A stretch of DNA of 64,000 nt from Polytrichum commune (Eukaryota > Streptophyta > Polytrichopsida > Polytrichales > Polytrichaceae), in the NCBI GenBank assembly GCA_950295325.1, contig OX485805.1:34583501-34647500 (forward strand), read 5' to 3'. This document shows positions 10,635 through 22,444 of this stretch, in pieces. The notes below the pieces were generated by a model that saw nothing but the letters and a program-made list of their open reading frames with translations, had not been told where the DNA came from and made no database searches. The translations under genes and the position numbers were made by a program. Each line of letters opens with the position of its first letter. Position 1 is the stretch's first letter.

Positions 10635-11390
10635 CCACCTTATGAAGATTGGTTACTACCATCCACTTCCAATGCAATCATAGAAGGGAATATAGAAGAG
10701 GTCATTCAATTGAGCAAACCATGGAAGTTAATTCATACTAATATATGTATGAATATGGAAATCACATCCACGTGAAGAGTGCCAAGACGAATTTGGTTTC
10801 CATAGATTATGAAGTTGCATTTGTATTTGGGACAACATGTCACTCAAGTGTAAATGACAATAACCCATTAAAGCAAAGGTTGAATATGTAGGCTATGCTA
10901 AGGAGATTTTGGAATTAAACTACGGTACCATATGTGTGATTGTGTTGTTTGTGCAATTGGGTGAGAGCCAAGTACAAAGGAGCATGGGCTGTTGTGAAAT
11001 ATGATAAGTATGGATTCACTTTGTTGAACCTCAATCATATGTTATCCCTCTTAAAGATTCTTTGGCAATTCCTATACATGTTGAGCAAGTTTTTTCCTCT
11101 AATGATCCCCACACTGAACATGGATGGAAAATGGTTTTGAAGAACAAGCTTTGGAGTCAAAGTATAGAATGTGCCCATGATAATGATAGAGGTGCCTTGT
11201 CTAACCTTAGGGCATGATAGCAATTATTCATGCTTGGCAAATCCCACACTAGATGCAGGCAATGTGGAGCATGATGAAAGTTCAGATGAAGATGATGAGG
11301 GGCAAGAAATTAACGAGGTTGAATTTGACTCGAAGGACAATTCAAATTACCTCGGAATTTTATCTTAAGATGAGGAGTGGATGCCATAAC
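10635..11390 (+). pseudogene. CACTA (En/Spm) TNP2-type protein relic, DUF4216-like region
   Basis: Read across three frames, the stretch resembles the DUF4216 domain and tail found downstream of TNP2-type transposase in plant CACTA elements. Landmarks in order are YGNHIHVKSA (about 10750), EYVGYAKEILELNYG (10882), CNWVRAKYKG with KYDKYGFTLLNLN (10950-11035), the IPIHVEQVF...DPHTEHGWKMV segment (about 11070-11135), and an acidic tail HDESSDEDDEGQEINEVEFD (about 11270). At least three frameshifts separate these blocks, and stops occur at the joins. In the family this region follows the nuclease domain, and its role is unclear. The catalytic part is absent here, so it is a fragment. Confidence 0.75.
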
Positions 11391-12830
11391 TACTAGTGAA
11401 TCTCATTTGTATAATGCAATTATTGTTAGATGCAAATGGAGATGCTTCTAATTCAATTTGTATTTGATATGCCTAAACTTTATGTAGGATCATGTGCCAT
11501 GCATGCATTTCATCGACTTGCTAGATGATAGTAGTTGTTGGATTGGATATATGTTGTATATTGGCAACAATATTCTTGTCCTAATGCTCGACTAAACTAT
11601 GTTTTATCAACAATTGTGGACACATTGATGAGTAAAAATTTAAATGCAATAAATGGGTTGCTTGCTACTACTAATGTATGTTTCCTCAAGTTTTTAAGAT
11701 TGTATTTAGCCTCAATGTGTGATTGGTTTTTGAGTCAAAAACCATACTCAATACATAGTTTGGTTTCTGCCTGTGTTTATATCCCTCCTTTGATTATGTG
11801 GACTATGCTCATTCAACAAATGCCATTGGAATGATGAGTCGCAAAATCCAAAATAAATATGTTTTGGGACTTTGGTCAACCCAAAAAAACCACCCTGATT
11901 ATGAGGTCGGGCTACCTTAGTTAAATAAACACGGGTTGTTAATTATGTCAAGACATTAAGCCATGGTTTTGTAGTAGTGCCTTATAAATAAATCAATGTT
12001 GATTTTGATGGGGGTGTAGAAGATGAGTGCTATCAAGCATGCATTGACTTATTATGAGCCTCTTGGGGTTTGAACGGGGACCATCATTAATTACAAACAC
12101 ATGTCCTTAACAAACTGGCCTATGCACCACTCAGGTGCTCACCACACACTCAAGGAAGGATATAACCTCCTTCTCCACCCACTCCCAACACACCTTTACA
12201 ATTGGAGATCTTCACATTTCCTTGTTCCTTTTGATGCCTCAAATGGAACCCACCCCCGCAAGAAGACAATTTCATGAGGGAAAACATGCTCTTTAATAGG
12301 AACCGGTGTTTACATTGACATATCCAACTTGAAATCCTATTGGAATTTCTCTTAATTTAGTAACCATGACAATCATGAGTTGCCAAAAAAAAACTTGATA
12401 TAAGCACACTTCAACATCAACATAGTAATCAAAATATATACTAATCCAATGAAAAAACACATGGAGGCTTTAAAATGCCTCCTCTACCTTGGCAAGTTGC
12501 TTGGCAGGAGCCAGCCCAATGGAAGTCGAGCGGTTAGAACAAAACTTGCATATGAGCCAAAGAAACTCTACCACACTTGACAAAAATGTAGTAGTGTGAC
12601 GCCTAGAAGACTTACATATCCTCCGTTGCCTGCCCTTCCACCTTCCGATTCAATATTTACACAAATCTTGCCCCATTTCGGACCTAGTTCCCACCAATTA
12701 TAACTCATGTAAAAAATGCACCATGAAACCTTCTCTCCCCCCCCCCCCCCCACAACAACAAATGGCTTCATTCCTTTACCCAATAAATGACAAGGTGACA
12801 TTTTCGGCTAACCATTGTGGCAACACACTA
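11391..12830. other. Unassigned stretch
   Basis: It includes a 99-codon plus-strand frame at 11535-11834 that I do not recognise and a 15-C run at 12737-12751. No repeat ends were seen. Confidence 0.45.
12737..12751 (+). repeat. Poly-C run (15)
   Basis: Homopolymer run, isolated. It is flanked by CTCTCT on the left and CACAACAACA on the right. Confidence 0.9.
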
Positions 12831-13158
12831 CACTAAATACGATATTTAGTCTTTGATTATATGTAGTGTTGTTACCACCCTACCCTGCTCCACACTAACT
12901 TTCAATTCCTTGCCAATCAATATTAGACATACAAGTGTTGCTATCTTCCCTACTTCCACCTCCCTTATTATATCATTCTTTTTCATATCCTTACTAACAC
13001 TAAACTCAAACATGTAACTTCCGCATATTACCAGAGTTGATATACATCTAGTGTTTACATTGAGTTTACATTTGATGTTACTTACTTCCATAGGGTTACT
13101 GACATTTAGTGCATGCGTTTGTATTTAGTGTACCAAACACTAAATATCCTATTTAGTG
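12831..13158. mobile_element. Stowaway-like element, CACTAAAT ends, 328 bp
   Basis: The left end CACTAAATACGATATTTAG and right end CTAAATATCCTATTTAGTG are each internally palindromic and inverse to one another. TA lies directly outside both ends. The interior differs from the 220-bp members, so it is a subfamily sharing only the ends. Non-coding. Confidence 0.75.
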
Positions 13159-13436
13159 TACTTTGTTGGCACAAATGTGACGTGTGCTAAATTAGAGTTT
13201 AGCCCTAACGTTTAGCATGACATGGAAGTGATGGGCCGGATAAGGTAGAGCTCTCCATATCTCAGTCTGCCATGCTATAAGTTTCCTTTACCTTGCCTGC
13301 CCCTGCCCCTGACCTCATAGTACACCAAATCTCCTCGAGACCATTTCCAGGATCCGCTTTGTCTGCCATGGCCCTTCTCCCCCTTCCTTCGTACAAAGGA
13401 AGCCACACCCCCCCTCACCTCAAATAATATCGCACT

Positions 13437-13660
13437 TATGCCCCCTCCCCACCTGACTTTACTAAATAACCAAAGTATTTCATAAAAGCTCTCTCGGTTA
13501 TAGCGGAGGGAGGCATTCGGAACTCCCACTTGCTCCGGAGACTGTCGAGTAGGTTTTAGTTAAGTACCTTGCACACATGTTCATTGTTTTTTTTATTTAC
13601 AAAGCAATGAATGTTGGCTAGTTTTTGTCCCATCCCCAAATGCCTTACTACTCACCTATC
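13437..13660 (+). repeat. Left arm of the large inverted repeat (arm A)
   Basis: It starts TTATGCCCCCTCCCCACCTG and contains CTCTCGGTTAT, TGCTCCGGAGA, GTTTTAGTTAAGTA and GTCCCATCCCCAAATGCC. The whole arm recurs inverted at 14575-14824 with moderate divergence. Confidence 0.8.
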
Positions 13661-13707
13661 TTATGCCCCCTCCCCACCTCGCTTTAGCTAAAGGCAAGGC
13701 CACTCAC

Positions 13708-13764
13708 CCTGCATCCGCATCTACATCTGCACTTTTACATCCGCGATGTAGATGCGGATGCAGG
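13708..13764. repeat. Perfect 19-bp inverted repeat with 19-nt loop
   Basis: The arm CCTGCATCCGCATCTACAT (13708-13726) is followed after 19 nt by its exact inverse (13746-13764). A weaker relative lies at about 14289-14340, with 12-bp arms GCATCTGCATCC and GGATGCAGATGC. It is a hairpin inside the composite repeat. Confidence 0.85.
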
Positions 13765-13902
13765 AACGACGCCCAATGGTCCCTTCAAATTGCAAATCCG
13801 GATGAAAAATCATGCAGGAACTGCAGCTCTCCGTGCATAACGTCGACTTATGCAGGGAGCCTCCTATCAGCTAAAGGACAAAGAACTTTAGAGAAATTAC
13901 AT

Positions 13903-14125
13903 GCTTGAGGTTCATAGAAATCACCGGTTGAGGCTTAGGGTTCAGAGAAATCACCGGTTGAGGTTGGGGTTCATAGAACTTACATGTTTGAGGCTTGGGG
14001 TTCAGAGAAATTACCTGGTTGAGGCTTGGAATTCAGAGAAATTACCTGCTTGGGGTTCAGAGAAATCACCGGTTGAGGCTTGGGGTTCATAGAAATTACA
14101 TGGTTGAGGCTTGGGGTTCAGAGAA
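13903..14125 (+). repeat. Tandem repeat, 30-bp unit, about seven copies
   Basis: The consensus unit reads GGTTGAGGCTTGGGGTTCAG then AGAAATYACC. Copies vary at a few positions (TTCATAG for TTCAGAG; some lack a few bases). The array gives a short repetitive plus-strand frame at 13901-14092 that I regard as a by-product. ACCGGTT-containing sequence just downstream (14128-14175) is repeated inverted near 15380. Confidence 0.85.
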
Positions 14126-14574
14126 ATCACATGTTACAGATGAACCGGTTGAGTTTGAGAAATAACCGGTTGAAGAACAAGATTTCATGAAAATTTTTGG
14201 GGTGATTTCTGAGCATTAATGGTAAAATCCTACCATTTCCAGGTCCAACCAGAATGCATAAAACATGATGAGTGGTAATTTTTCCTGGGTCTGCATCTGC
14301 ATCCTGGAGGGAGGCCACTTTTCATTCGTGGATGCAGATGCAAATCCAGGAACGATTGGGCTTGCTCTAAGCCTAGAAATTGGTTCTAAAAACACAACCT
14401 TCACACCATCGACATTATCTAGTGTCGAGCCTAGTTGGCAAATGATGTGCCATGGTTTAAAAGTGGAGGTTTTAAGCCCCAAGCACCGACCCTCCCATTG
14501 GTACCTAGACATGAGGCAAGAATATAGGACTTTTAAAAGTGTCGCCTCCCACCCTTGTGATTAACAACCAATGG

Positions 14575-14824
14575 TAAGATAGATGAGTAGTAACGCATTT
14601 GGGGATGGGACAAAAACTATCCAACATTCATTGCCTGATAGATAAAACCATGAACATGTGTTGAAAGCTACTTAACTAAAACCTACTCAAAAATCTCCGG
14701 AGCAAGTTCTTGTAGGTGCATTGGGATAGCTGGATGCCTCCCCTATAACCGAGGGAACTATACCCGGTTTTTAGGAAAGACTTTGGTTATTTGGTAGGTA
14801 AAGTCAAGTGGGGAGGGGGCATTA
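14575..14824 (-). repeat. Right arm of the large inverted repeat (arm A')
   Basis: Inverse of 13437-13660, sharing TTTGGGGATGGGACAAAAAC, TAACTAAAACCTACT, TCTCCGGAGCAAG, CTATAACCGAGG and the terminal GGGGAGGGGGCATTA. It is about 26 bp longer than the left arm because of small insertions. Confidence 0.8.
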
Positions 14825-15237
14825 CCATTGGTTTTTGTTAATGGAGATCCTCGTGCCCTCGTTGCTAAGACTAAAAAGCAACCAATCACAAGGGCGGAGA
14901 GGTGACACTTTTGAAGGTCCTATGTTCTTGCCTTGTGTTTAGGTACCAATGGGAGAGTCGGTGCTTGAGGCTTAAAACCTGCACTTGTAAGCCATGCCAC
15001 ATCATTTGCTAACTAGGTTGGGCACTAGATAATGTCGATGGTGTGAAGGCTGGGTGTTAGAACCAACTTGTAGTCTTAGCTAAAGCCAGGTGGGAAGGGG
15101 GCATTACTTTACTTTACTTTACTTCACTACACTTGCTTATAGCAGCATGTGCAGGACCACCCTGTGTTGTTGCATTTTGGGTCTCGTCTATGCCCTCCAC
15201 TCTTCGACCTCCACATGTGATCGGGGAGATTTTTGGG

Positions 15238-15430
15238 CATACTAACCGGTTACGATCCTAGTGTTTGCAAGTCCAACCGGTTACGTGTTGACATCCTCCG
15301 GTTTTTCTTTATTAAATTAGGGTATGTTTCATAGATTCTTCTAAAATGATTGGTAATTTTCATGCAGTTTCCAACTTCAACCGGTTATTTCTCAAACTCA
15401 ACCGGTTCATTTGTAGCTAACTGCCGGTTC
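15238..15430 (-). repeat. ACCGGTT-rich segment, inverted copy of about 14128-14210
   Basis: It contains several AACCGGTTA motifs. The block AACCGGTTATTTCTCAAACT, then CAACCGGTTCAT, is the inverse of 14140-14180. Another relative lies at about 45010-45055. It extends the inverted-repeat structure beyond 15107, but the boundaries are unclear. Confidence 0.55.
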
Positions 15431-15825
15431 TCCGGGATCAATGACCTCCACTTCGAGCTAGGTGTGTGGGTGTCATTTGGTTTGTTTTTCATGTCCTCCA
15501 ACATCTACTGATTGTAATTGCACACAACGAGACTTACATTGCAGTCGCTCACAAAATCTACGATGAAGTATTATCAAAAATTGGATTGCAAATTTGACTT
15601 ACCATGGATCAGTTAGGGTTATTGGAAGTGCATGTTTGTTGTTTCCTTGGCTGAATACGTAGGTCTTCTTAGTTGTGTTCATTATTGAGTGTGGAGTGGT
15701 TTTTTTTTTTCAATAAAATAAAAATAAAATGTAGTTCAATATCTTTTAAACATGTGTTTTTATGGTGTTTGTTCTTTGGTCCTCACATGTGAATCAAATA
15801 TATGTGTGTGACAACCAAAAAAAAA
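15431..15825. other. Unassigned stretch
   Basis: Nothing recognisable other than short A/T runs. Confidence 0.5.
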
Positions 15826-16165
15826 GTAACCAAGTAACACATGCATAACTTATGTGGGCCTTATGTGGTCACTCTTCTATATGGGCAAGGTATGCAGACT
15901 TAATTTAATTATGTAGTTTAAATGGATGTCTATGATTGAATGGTGTTTAATTAGGTGTGGATTTAAGACTAACATCCAGAAAAAAGAAAAAAAGATTAGA
16001 AGAGATTGGACTTTGTGCTTGGAATTTCTTAGCCGTTCCTTTTTGCAAATTTGATGTTTGTTTGGTGATTCAAGGGTTCTTCCCATGTCTCCCATGGGAT
16101 AGTGGATTCTTTGGAAATAAAATAGATTCATTAAGCAATCTGGGCTCTGTAGTCAACATGATGTG
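15826..16165 (+). repeat. Dispersed repeat R3, copy 1
   Basis: The opening (AAGTAACA...CCTTATGTGGTCACTCTTCT) matches 29100 closely. The later part (GATTGGACTTTGTGCTTGGA) matches the GACT...GTGCTCAA core of the copies at 19440, 24985, 46795 and 60655. Non-coding in every copy. The parent element is not recognisable. Confidence 0.6.
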
Positions 16166-16373
16166 CATGGGAAGGGGTGATATATGATCAATTAACAAGA
16201 TCGATAATCTTCGCCTTCATATTGAACAAGATATGCATAGGAGTGTCCAAATTTATGAGGAAAATGCTTACAATGGTGATCTATTCTCTCACACAAATTG
16301 CATGTTCCATATCCTAGGAGAATTGGGTGTAAAAAGTTAAGAGTGTTTGTTTGAGGCACGCTAACCTTACAAG

Positions 16374-16628
16374 GCAAGGCTTGTCCTTAAGAATGGACTA
16401 CAAAGGCATGCGTTACAATGATATTGGACAAAGTTCTCAAAATCTAGAAACAATTCTAGTTACGGTTAATAGTGCAAGTTTCATAATACATTTTCAGAAG
16501 ATGCCTAAATCATAAGAGGCCAATTCCCTCTGATCTCAAACCAGAACACCTAGAAAGGTGTCTAGATTTTGAGCACATCGTCATAAGAAGTGGTGTTTTG
16601 AGTGTCCATTCTTAAGTACAAGCCTTGC
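16374..16628. mobile_element. Inverted-repeat element, about 255 bp
   Basis: The ends are GCAAGGCTTGTCCTTAAGAA and its near-exact inverse. A second inverted pair lies inside: CTCAAAATCTAGA near 16438 and its inverse near 16560. Non-coding. No convincing target duplication, so the superfamily is open. Confidence 0.65.
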
Positions 16629-16739
16629 TATACACCACTGACCTACACATCTCTAATTAAAAGGGGTGATCACATAAGGCCTACATACCTTACATTTCCC
16701 ATGTGGTAGTATCATGGATCGAGGAGGCAAAAAATGCCT

Positions 16740-17215
16740 AAAATTGATGGTGCTAAAACCAACACCCCATCCATAATCAAAACCCTAGAATCATGCACAT
16801 TATTTATATGTGGATTACGAGAATGTCACCTTGTTAATATCACTCCCATGTTAGTTTCCAGGCATCTACCAATAAGACTTTGAAGTCTTATAACTTTTGG
16901 ATATGGAATTGAAATAAATATGTATTTTGGTGCATTGGAACAAATCCCTTTCAATTGTTAACAAGAAGCATCTAGAACTTGATCAATTTGATGATAATGT
17001 ATGCAATTTTTGTTTAAAGTGACGGTTTTAGCACCATCAACGTTTTGCCAAATATGTAGGTGTAGCTATTTTGAACATGCCAAACATACAAACGTCGGTT
17101 TTTGCGAGGATTGATGCCACAACTAATAACTATACCCTCTCCACCATATTTTGTTTCCCAACACCTACCATTACGGGTGTTGCAAAAATTCAACCCTACA
17201 TGTTTATTGTGGATT
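16740..17215. repeat. Weak inverted pair and dispersed repeat fragment
   Basis: GATGGTGCTAAAACC at about 16746 recurs inverted at about 17025. Beyond that, 17130-17210 (ACACCTACCATTACGGGTGTTG) resembles 33890-33960 and more weakly 38390-38440. These are probably ends of old elements. Boundaries are uncertain. Confidence 0.4.
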
Positions 17216-19430
17216 CATACTAAGTTAACCACAACAAACTAATTAATTGGGGAACTCTACCCCTGTTTTAGGTGTTAGCCTAAAAATTATAATAATTATC
17301 GGGCTCTACATGGGAATCAACATGTTCACCTTCCTTGATGGTAAGGTAGACAATAATGATTCCACCCCCTAAACCCACCTCCCCATTAGTTTACCCCTAT
17401 AAAGCCTAATGCCATCCTATGTTAGCTATCTAGCTCAAGCTTGTGCTGAGGGTGAGTGTTGAGGGTGGGCTTGCGAATGGGCTTGTTAGGCTCCAAAAAG
17501 TGTCGGTGAAGACTAATAAAGGCAAGGTTTTCAAGAGACATGGGTTAGATGCATTGTAATTAGTAAGTGTTGTGGACCTTTGTTGACGGACAAGGCTCAT
17601 GACACCCTAGTTCGTGGGGTTTGTAGTACATATGAAATAAGGCTATAAGAAGTTGGCTATGGGGTAGGATGGGATGGGAAAAGGCTAGGAAAGGATGGAA
17701 TAATGTTTTAAACGACTTGCTTTCCAACTACCCAATGGCCTACTTAAGCCTCTCTTATAGAATGGTGTTGAGAACCTAAGACATGTTGTAAAATATTTTG
17801 CCTACCATATTCACATTGTAATGAAAATATTTATTATTTTAATCATGACAATGTGCTTCCATTACCTAAGTTACTTATAAAATTAAGATACTATCTATAG
17901 GTTAAATCAGCTAAAGGGTTAGTTTAACTACCCTCTACCTTAAGTTTTGTGAACATGTGCCCCCCTCCATCACCTCAAGGTTGGTGCCATTTGATAATGA
18001 ATGATATTTGAATTATCTAAGTTACTACCCTAGCCGCATGATGAAAGCCACCCTTGATCATGTGTGGCTCACATGCCCACTTCGTCATCTTGGGTGTGGG
18101 TGCCACCATACAAATGTAGGGTTTTAGTGTTGAGGAGCACTTAGAGTTTGCTCTAGATTTGCATTGTGAATGTCATTTGTGGCACAATGGTGACTTTTGT
18201 GGTATCAATGTGTAGCACTCTATGGAGTGCAACATGCTCTTGATCTAGGATGCAAGCATGGATATTTACCATTGTTAAATTTTGTGTTGTATCTTCTATG
18301 ATTCTAGTCGTGTTGCAATCTTGTTGTGTAATTAGACGAGATGTGATGTGCATTGTTCCTTCCTTTGTTTCCTCATGGCGCTTTCCAGAGCATGCTTTCT
18401 CTCTCCACAATCAAAAAATGATTTTGCAACAACAATGGTGCATTATGGATGTATCATAAAGCAAACTTGCAAAATAATCTCCATAATATTAATATGGTTC
18501 AAAATGATATTGACCCTAAGAGTAACTTGGGGGAGCAAGCACGGCGAAGTATGCAGACCAAAAAAAAATTAGTATGCGAAAACCATAATTTGTTTTTGTC
18601 CAACGCCTAACAATAGTAGCATTGTGTTGTTTAAATTGGATTTTCTTCATGGCACCCTCTATTGTTGTGTTAGGTACTCAAATATAGAACATCAAGATGC
18701 AATCTTCAAAATTTATTATTAACATCACTACTCCAAAGGTAATGGCTAAATATAGTGTTGGACGTATATTTCATGACCTTCAATATTTTGAAGTTGGACT
18801 CTTTCATATTCCTTGAATTTATTATTAATATGAGGGCAACATTACAAAGAATTGTCGAAAAACATCATGTTCAATGTCATTTTATCATAGTTTCAACAAG
18901 TTTAGATTATTACGTGTTTAGTATAACTACTTGCACACTACATGCACCGTGTCCTAAAATACGTAGACATTTCCTAAAATTTTTTGTCAACATCAAATGC
19001 TTGCCTTTGTGAATCAATGTGTTTTTCAAATGTTTGTGATTTTTTCCTCCAAAATTCAAAGTTGGTATATAGTTTTGTATCACTTTCACTTAAACTCGTG
19101 TAGGGTAATGGAGTTGTGTACTTGACCATGCTTTTGCCCTTGGGTATATAACAATTCGATCAACCTGATATACCCACCAAATACCAAGATTTCATTGGGT
19201 ATACTACACATACATTGGTTAGATCCTTTAGAATCCAATGTAAAAATTTCATTCTAACAATCAAAAAGATTTATGGTCTTCATGAAACCATCTCATGATA
19301 AAGATGTGTCAAATTGCAATGTGGCCCCATATTCAAGCATAATGTAAGACCGTTTTGACTGGATCTTTTTCAAATGTAGATGTGCCTAATTCAATTTTTA
19401 ATCTTAATCGGACACATGTATTTGAGTGCA
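17216..19430. other. Largely unassigned stretch with R4 fragments
   Basis: No coding frame of interest. Two fragments of repeat R4, in minus orientation, lie at about 18475-18535 and 19150-19215. In the copy at 48990 the same two blocks are adjacent, so about 600 bp separates them here, by insertion here or deletion there. Confidence 0.45.
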
Positions 19431-19434
19431 ATGT

Positions 19435-19640
19435 GGTTATGTGTGGCTCCAAGAATGGATACCAAAAATAAACTTGTGTTTGAAAGAGACTGGACTACAT
19501 GCTCAAATATGATAATTATTTTAGGCTCAATAGTTAGCATGATTGGAGGAGACCCGTGTGACCATTTAATGAGACAAGAATCTTAACTTTGATGGTGAAT
19601 GAGATTTTCATGTAAGCTCCAAATATCCGAGGAATGGTAA
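19435..19640 (+). repeat. Dispersed repeat R3, copy 2
   Basis: It contains the R3 core GACTACATGCTCAAATATG, GGCTCAATAGTTAGCATGAT and GTGACCATTTAATGA, then GAATGAGATTTTCATG. It aligns with 24985-25160 over its whole length at about 65-70% by eye. Confidence 0.65.
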
Positions 19641-19714
19641 GATATATGCGCCTAAAGTGATATTTGACCTTAGGTGGTTTCCAACATATAACTCAGATTC
19701 GAGTTTGGAAAATG

Positions 19715-20157
19715 CACAGGGAGGTCACTCCATTGTCAAGTTGAACACCACGTGTGAACAAAGTTTGCTACCCCTATATTACATGTCATAGATAATTTTA
19801 AAATTTATGATATTTTTCCTACACATACATAATTGATAGTATCTTTTGTATATTTTTTTGAAATTTCTAGTCATCTTTTTTTCGTAGTAATTTCTTAGTT
19901 CAATTCTACGTCGTTCTAGTTAGAAACGGTATGTTTTATTAAAAAAAAAAAAATCATCAATTTAGTGACTGTTTTTAAGTTATCGTTTTAGTTACCATTT
20001 TTTACTATGTAATAGGTATTGTGTATATCTACTTATGAAAAAAATTTGATAAAAGTTTGACTCATTTTGGTGATGCTTTATGTAAAAAGTAGGATTTCTT
20101 ACATGTAAAGTGCTCGCACGTGGTTGTTCAACTTTACAATGGAGTGACCTCCCCGTG
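19715..20157. mobile_element. hAT-like miniature element, 443 bp
   Basis: The ends are CACAGGGAGGTCACTCC and the inverse of CACGGGGAGGTCACTCC. The inverted repeat extends inward about 40 bp through AAGTTGAACA(A)CCACGTG. A perfect 8-bp duplication, GGAAAATG, flanks it (19707-19714 and 20158-20165), the size typical of hAT. The interior is AT-rich with no coding frame. It is a non-autonomous deletion derivative. Confidence 0.9.
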
Positions 20158-20458
20158 GGAAAATGTGTATTGCAATGAAAACCTTCCTAAAATATATATG
20201 AACAAAATATCAAAATTCCGTAAGGTGTTCATTTTGACTCCAAAAATATCAAGTTCAACTCTCTTGGTCCTCATTTAAATATGTTGATCTTCTCATATGA
20301 AAATAAATTGGTCCCAAACCTCCACATGTGCAAAATTGTTGGAAGTGCCTAGAATTCATCATCACGTGCCTTATATACACCTACATGCTCTCATGGAGTC
20401 CCTATTATGTAAAACCACATGCTCCATCTTGAACAAAGCGTATGTGTAAACTCCATTA

Positions 20459-21115
20459 TTGTCGGTAGTTAATACTAAGAACTTGCCCACCTACTATCTA
20501 TCCTCTTGGTCATTTAGTCAAGCAACTTCACTTTCTCGACACCTGGCTGAACAAGGATTTGACATTTTGTACATAACGACAATTATTTGTAAGGCATCAT
20601 GGGGTCTACCACAATGGGAAATCCACGACATCACACCACTTAAAATCATAGTTTATGGTCTCAAGGAGGCATTTCTTGTTGAATAGTGGAACTCTTTCCA
20701 CCTCACGAATTGATTACCTTCAACATCAAGGACTTTATTAACTAAAAAGTTGGGTCCTACTTGAAGCAATCGTCGACATCACTCCTACACAATATTAGTG
20801 TTGCTTACTACACCTCAAGTCACAAACTCGCCATTGAAATTGGCTAGTGCTCAACTACTCCAATCCACAAAGATTATAAATTCTATCACTTTTGCGTTTA
20901 CAATGTAGTTGGAAGTGAAGCATACTTTGTGGTGGAGTGACACCTATACAAGTCCATTAGAGATAGAATCTTTTTCTTGTTTCATACTATAATACTAAGT
21001 AGTCCCAAGTCTTTCTTCCAATTGGACTATTGAGTTGACATTGGCCTCTATGTCACGGAGGCCACTAGAATCCATGACTCTAGGAAACTTGCTAGTTGAC
21101 ACCATCTTGATGTAC
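20459..21115 (+). pseudogene. LINE ORF2 C-terminal relic
   Basis: In the frame starting at 20821 the sequence reads HKLAIEIG, stop, CSTTPIHKDYK, then FYHFCVYNVVGSEAYFVVE, stop, HLYKSIRDRI, then SPKSFFQLDY. This has the layout of the Cys/His zinc-finger-like C-terminus of non-LTR retrotransposon ORF2 (LAIE-G, xxCxxC, EAHFxxECPLY). Key positions are mutated: the expected His is Tyr and the last Cys is a stop. Upstream, an open frame at 20459-20686 joins on with a frameshift. No reverse transcriptase part is attached. The family assignment is from memory of the motif pattern. Confidence 0.6.
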
Positions 21116-22444
21116 TTTTAGTCCTATAAGCCTATTGGCTTCCAATACTTCAAATTGATTTCATTTTAATTCATTTAATTAGACTAATTTGGAGTCTTCC
21201 GTGTCAAACTCCAATATCTAGCCAAATTAGATTTTTCATAATACTAGTATACATACTATAAATACCTCAAAATGTGCATACTCTTTGTAAACATTTCTAC
21301 TTTTGGATTCATATGAACATCTTATAAAAACTTGAAACCCTACTCATGGGTATTCTATACATGTTTTCAGTACAATGCCTGTATTTAATCTTGAATACAT
21401 ACCTATTACCTATATGTTGAAAACCACTTAATACTAATTACACCTTTAAGCACTTGTATCTTGCCACTCCTTATCAAGTCCACGAGTTATTAAGCAAGAT
21501 GATAGGGCTGGAGCCTTGCAAAGTCTATTTAACCCTTAAATGTTCACGCAACCCGAAATAGGTAGCCACCTCATATTATATTGGGTTTGTCACTCATTAG
21601 GTGGCAATTTACTTGGATGAAAAGGTATCTACTGGTGTAGGGTAGTGCCCACTTATCATGTGGGTCAAAATAGCTTATAAAACCCTCATACTCCAAGCAT
21701 GTAGGATTTTTTGTTAGGTTGGCATTGCTTTTTTGGGGGAGGTAGTTCCATGTGCTGCTCAAATAAAAGAGCTAAATTTATGAGCCCATATTTTTTACAT
21801 ATGATGCAAAATTTGAATGAGGTTGTGCACAACTTCACGAGATGGATTTGGGAAGAAAAAAAAATTAGTGCACATGTTGCTTGCTCCATGAAAAAGGGGA
21901 AATATGCAAAATGACCTCATCTGGCCCCTCCAACTTTGAGGGTGACGGCTTCATCTAAATCTACTCAAAAAAATCCAAATAGTTGGAAGTAGCTCATTTG
22001 TCATCTACATAACACATTATGGCAAAGTTTACAACTTTCTAAAATTTATGGCAAGACCGAAATGGTCATGAAACTAAAAAATAAAATCATAGTTTTCTCT
22101 AGCTACCCCCCAGATGAAAGCCATGTTCATATGTAAACCTGACCTAGCAAATGTGGTCCTATTGACTTCTGATTTTCACACATTGCAAACAAGGTGGTCT
22201 AGCTCATATCGGTACAATTGGATTCAAAGAAAACAAAGAATGTTTTGCTACATCACAAAAACATTCAACACCAGTGCTAGAGGTGCTAGAAAATGGAATG
22301 TGAAGGCTTCAACGTTTAGGGGTTAAACTCATCCATAATCGCACACCTCTATAACTTTTGCAATGATTTGTGTGCATATAATGCGGTTATTTAATAGTTG
22401 GTATAGAAGGATGCGATACTAGGTGAGTTGAGAATTGTATGGTT
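21116..22444. other. Unassigned stretch
   Basis: No recognisable domains. The 22310-22330 region (GGGGTTAAACTCATCCATAA) weakly resembles the R5/34010 family ends. Confidence 0.45.

Larger units (their letters stand above)
13661..15107. mobile_element. Composite, interleaved inverted-repeat structure
   Basis: The 16-mer TGCCCCCTCCCCACCT or a near copy occurs four times: at about 13438 and 13662 in plus orientation, and at about 14808 and 15093 in minus orientation. Arm A (13437-13660) pairs with 14575-14824. The start at 13661 (then CGCTTTAGCTAA) pairs instead with 15075-15107. A further block D at 14373-14574 is repeated inverted at 14825-15070. The order is therefore A, C, D', A', D, C', so the repeats interleave rather than nest simply. 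It is probably a MITE or foldback family that inserted next to itself and then rearranged. No transposase is present. Confidence 0.65.

Noticed and set aside
13901-14092. Short repetitive frame encoded by the 30-bp tandem array
   Set aside because: Explained by the repeat unit being a multiple of three. Unit variants include indels that break it.
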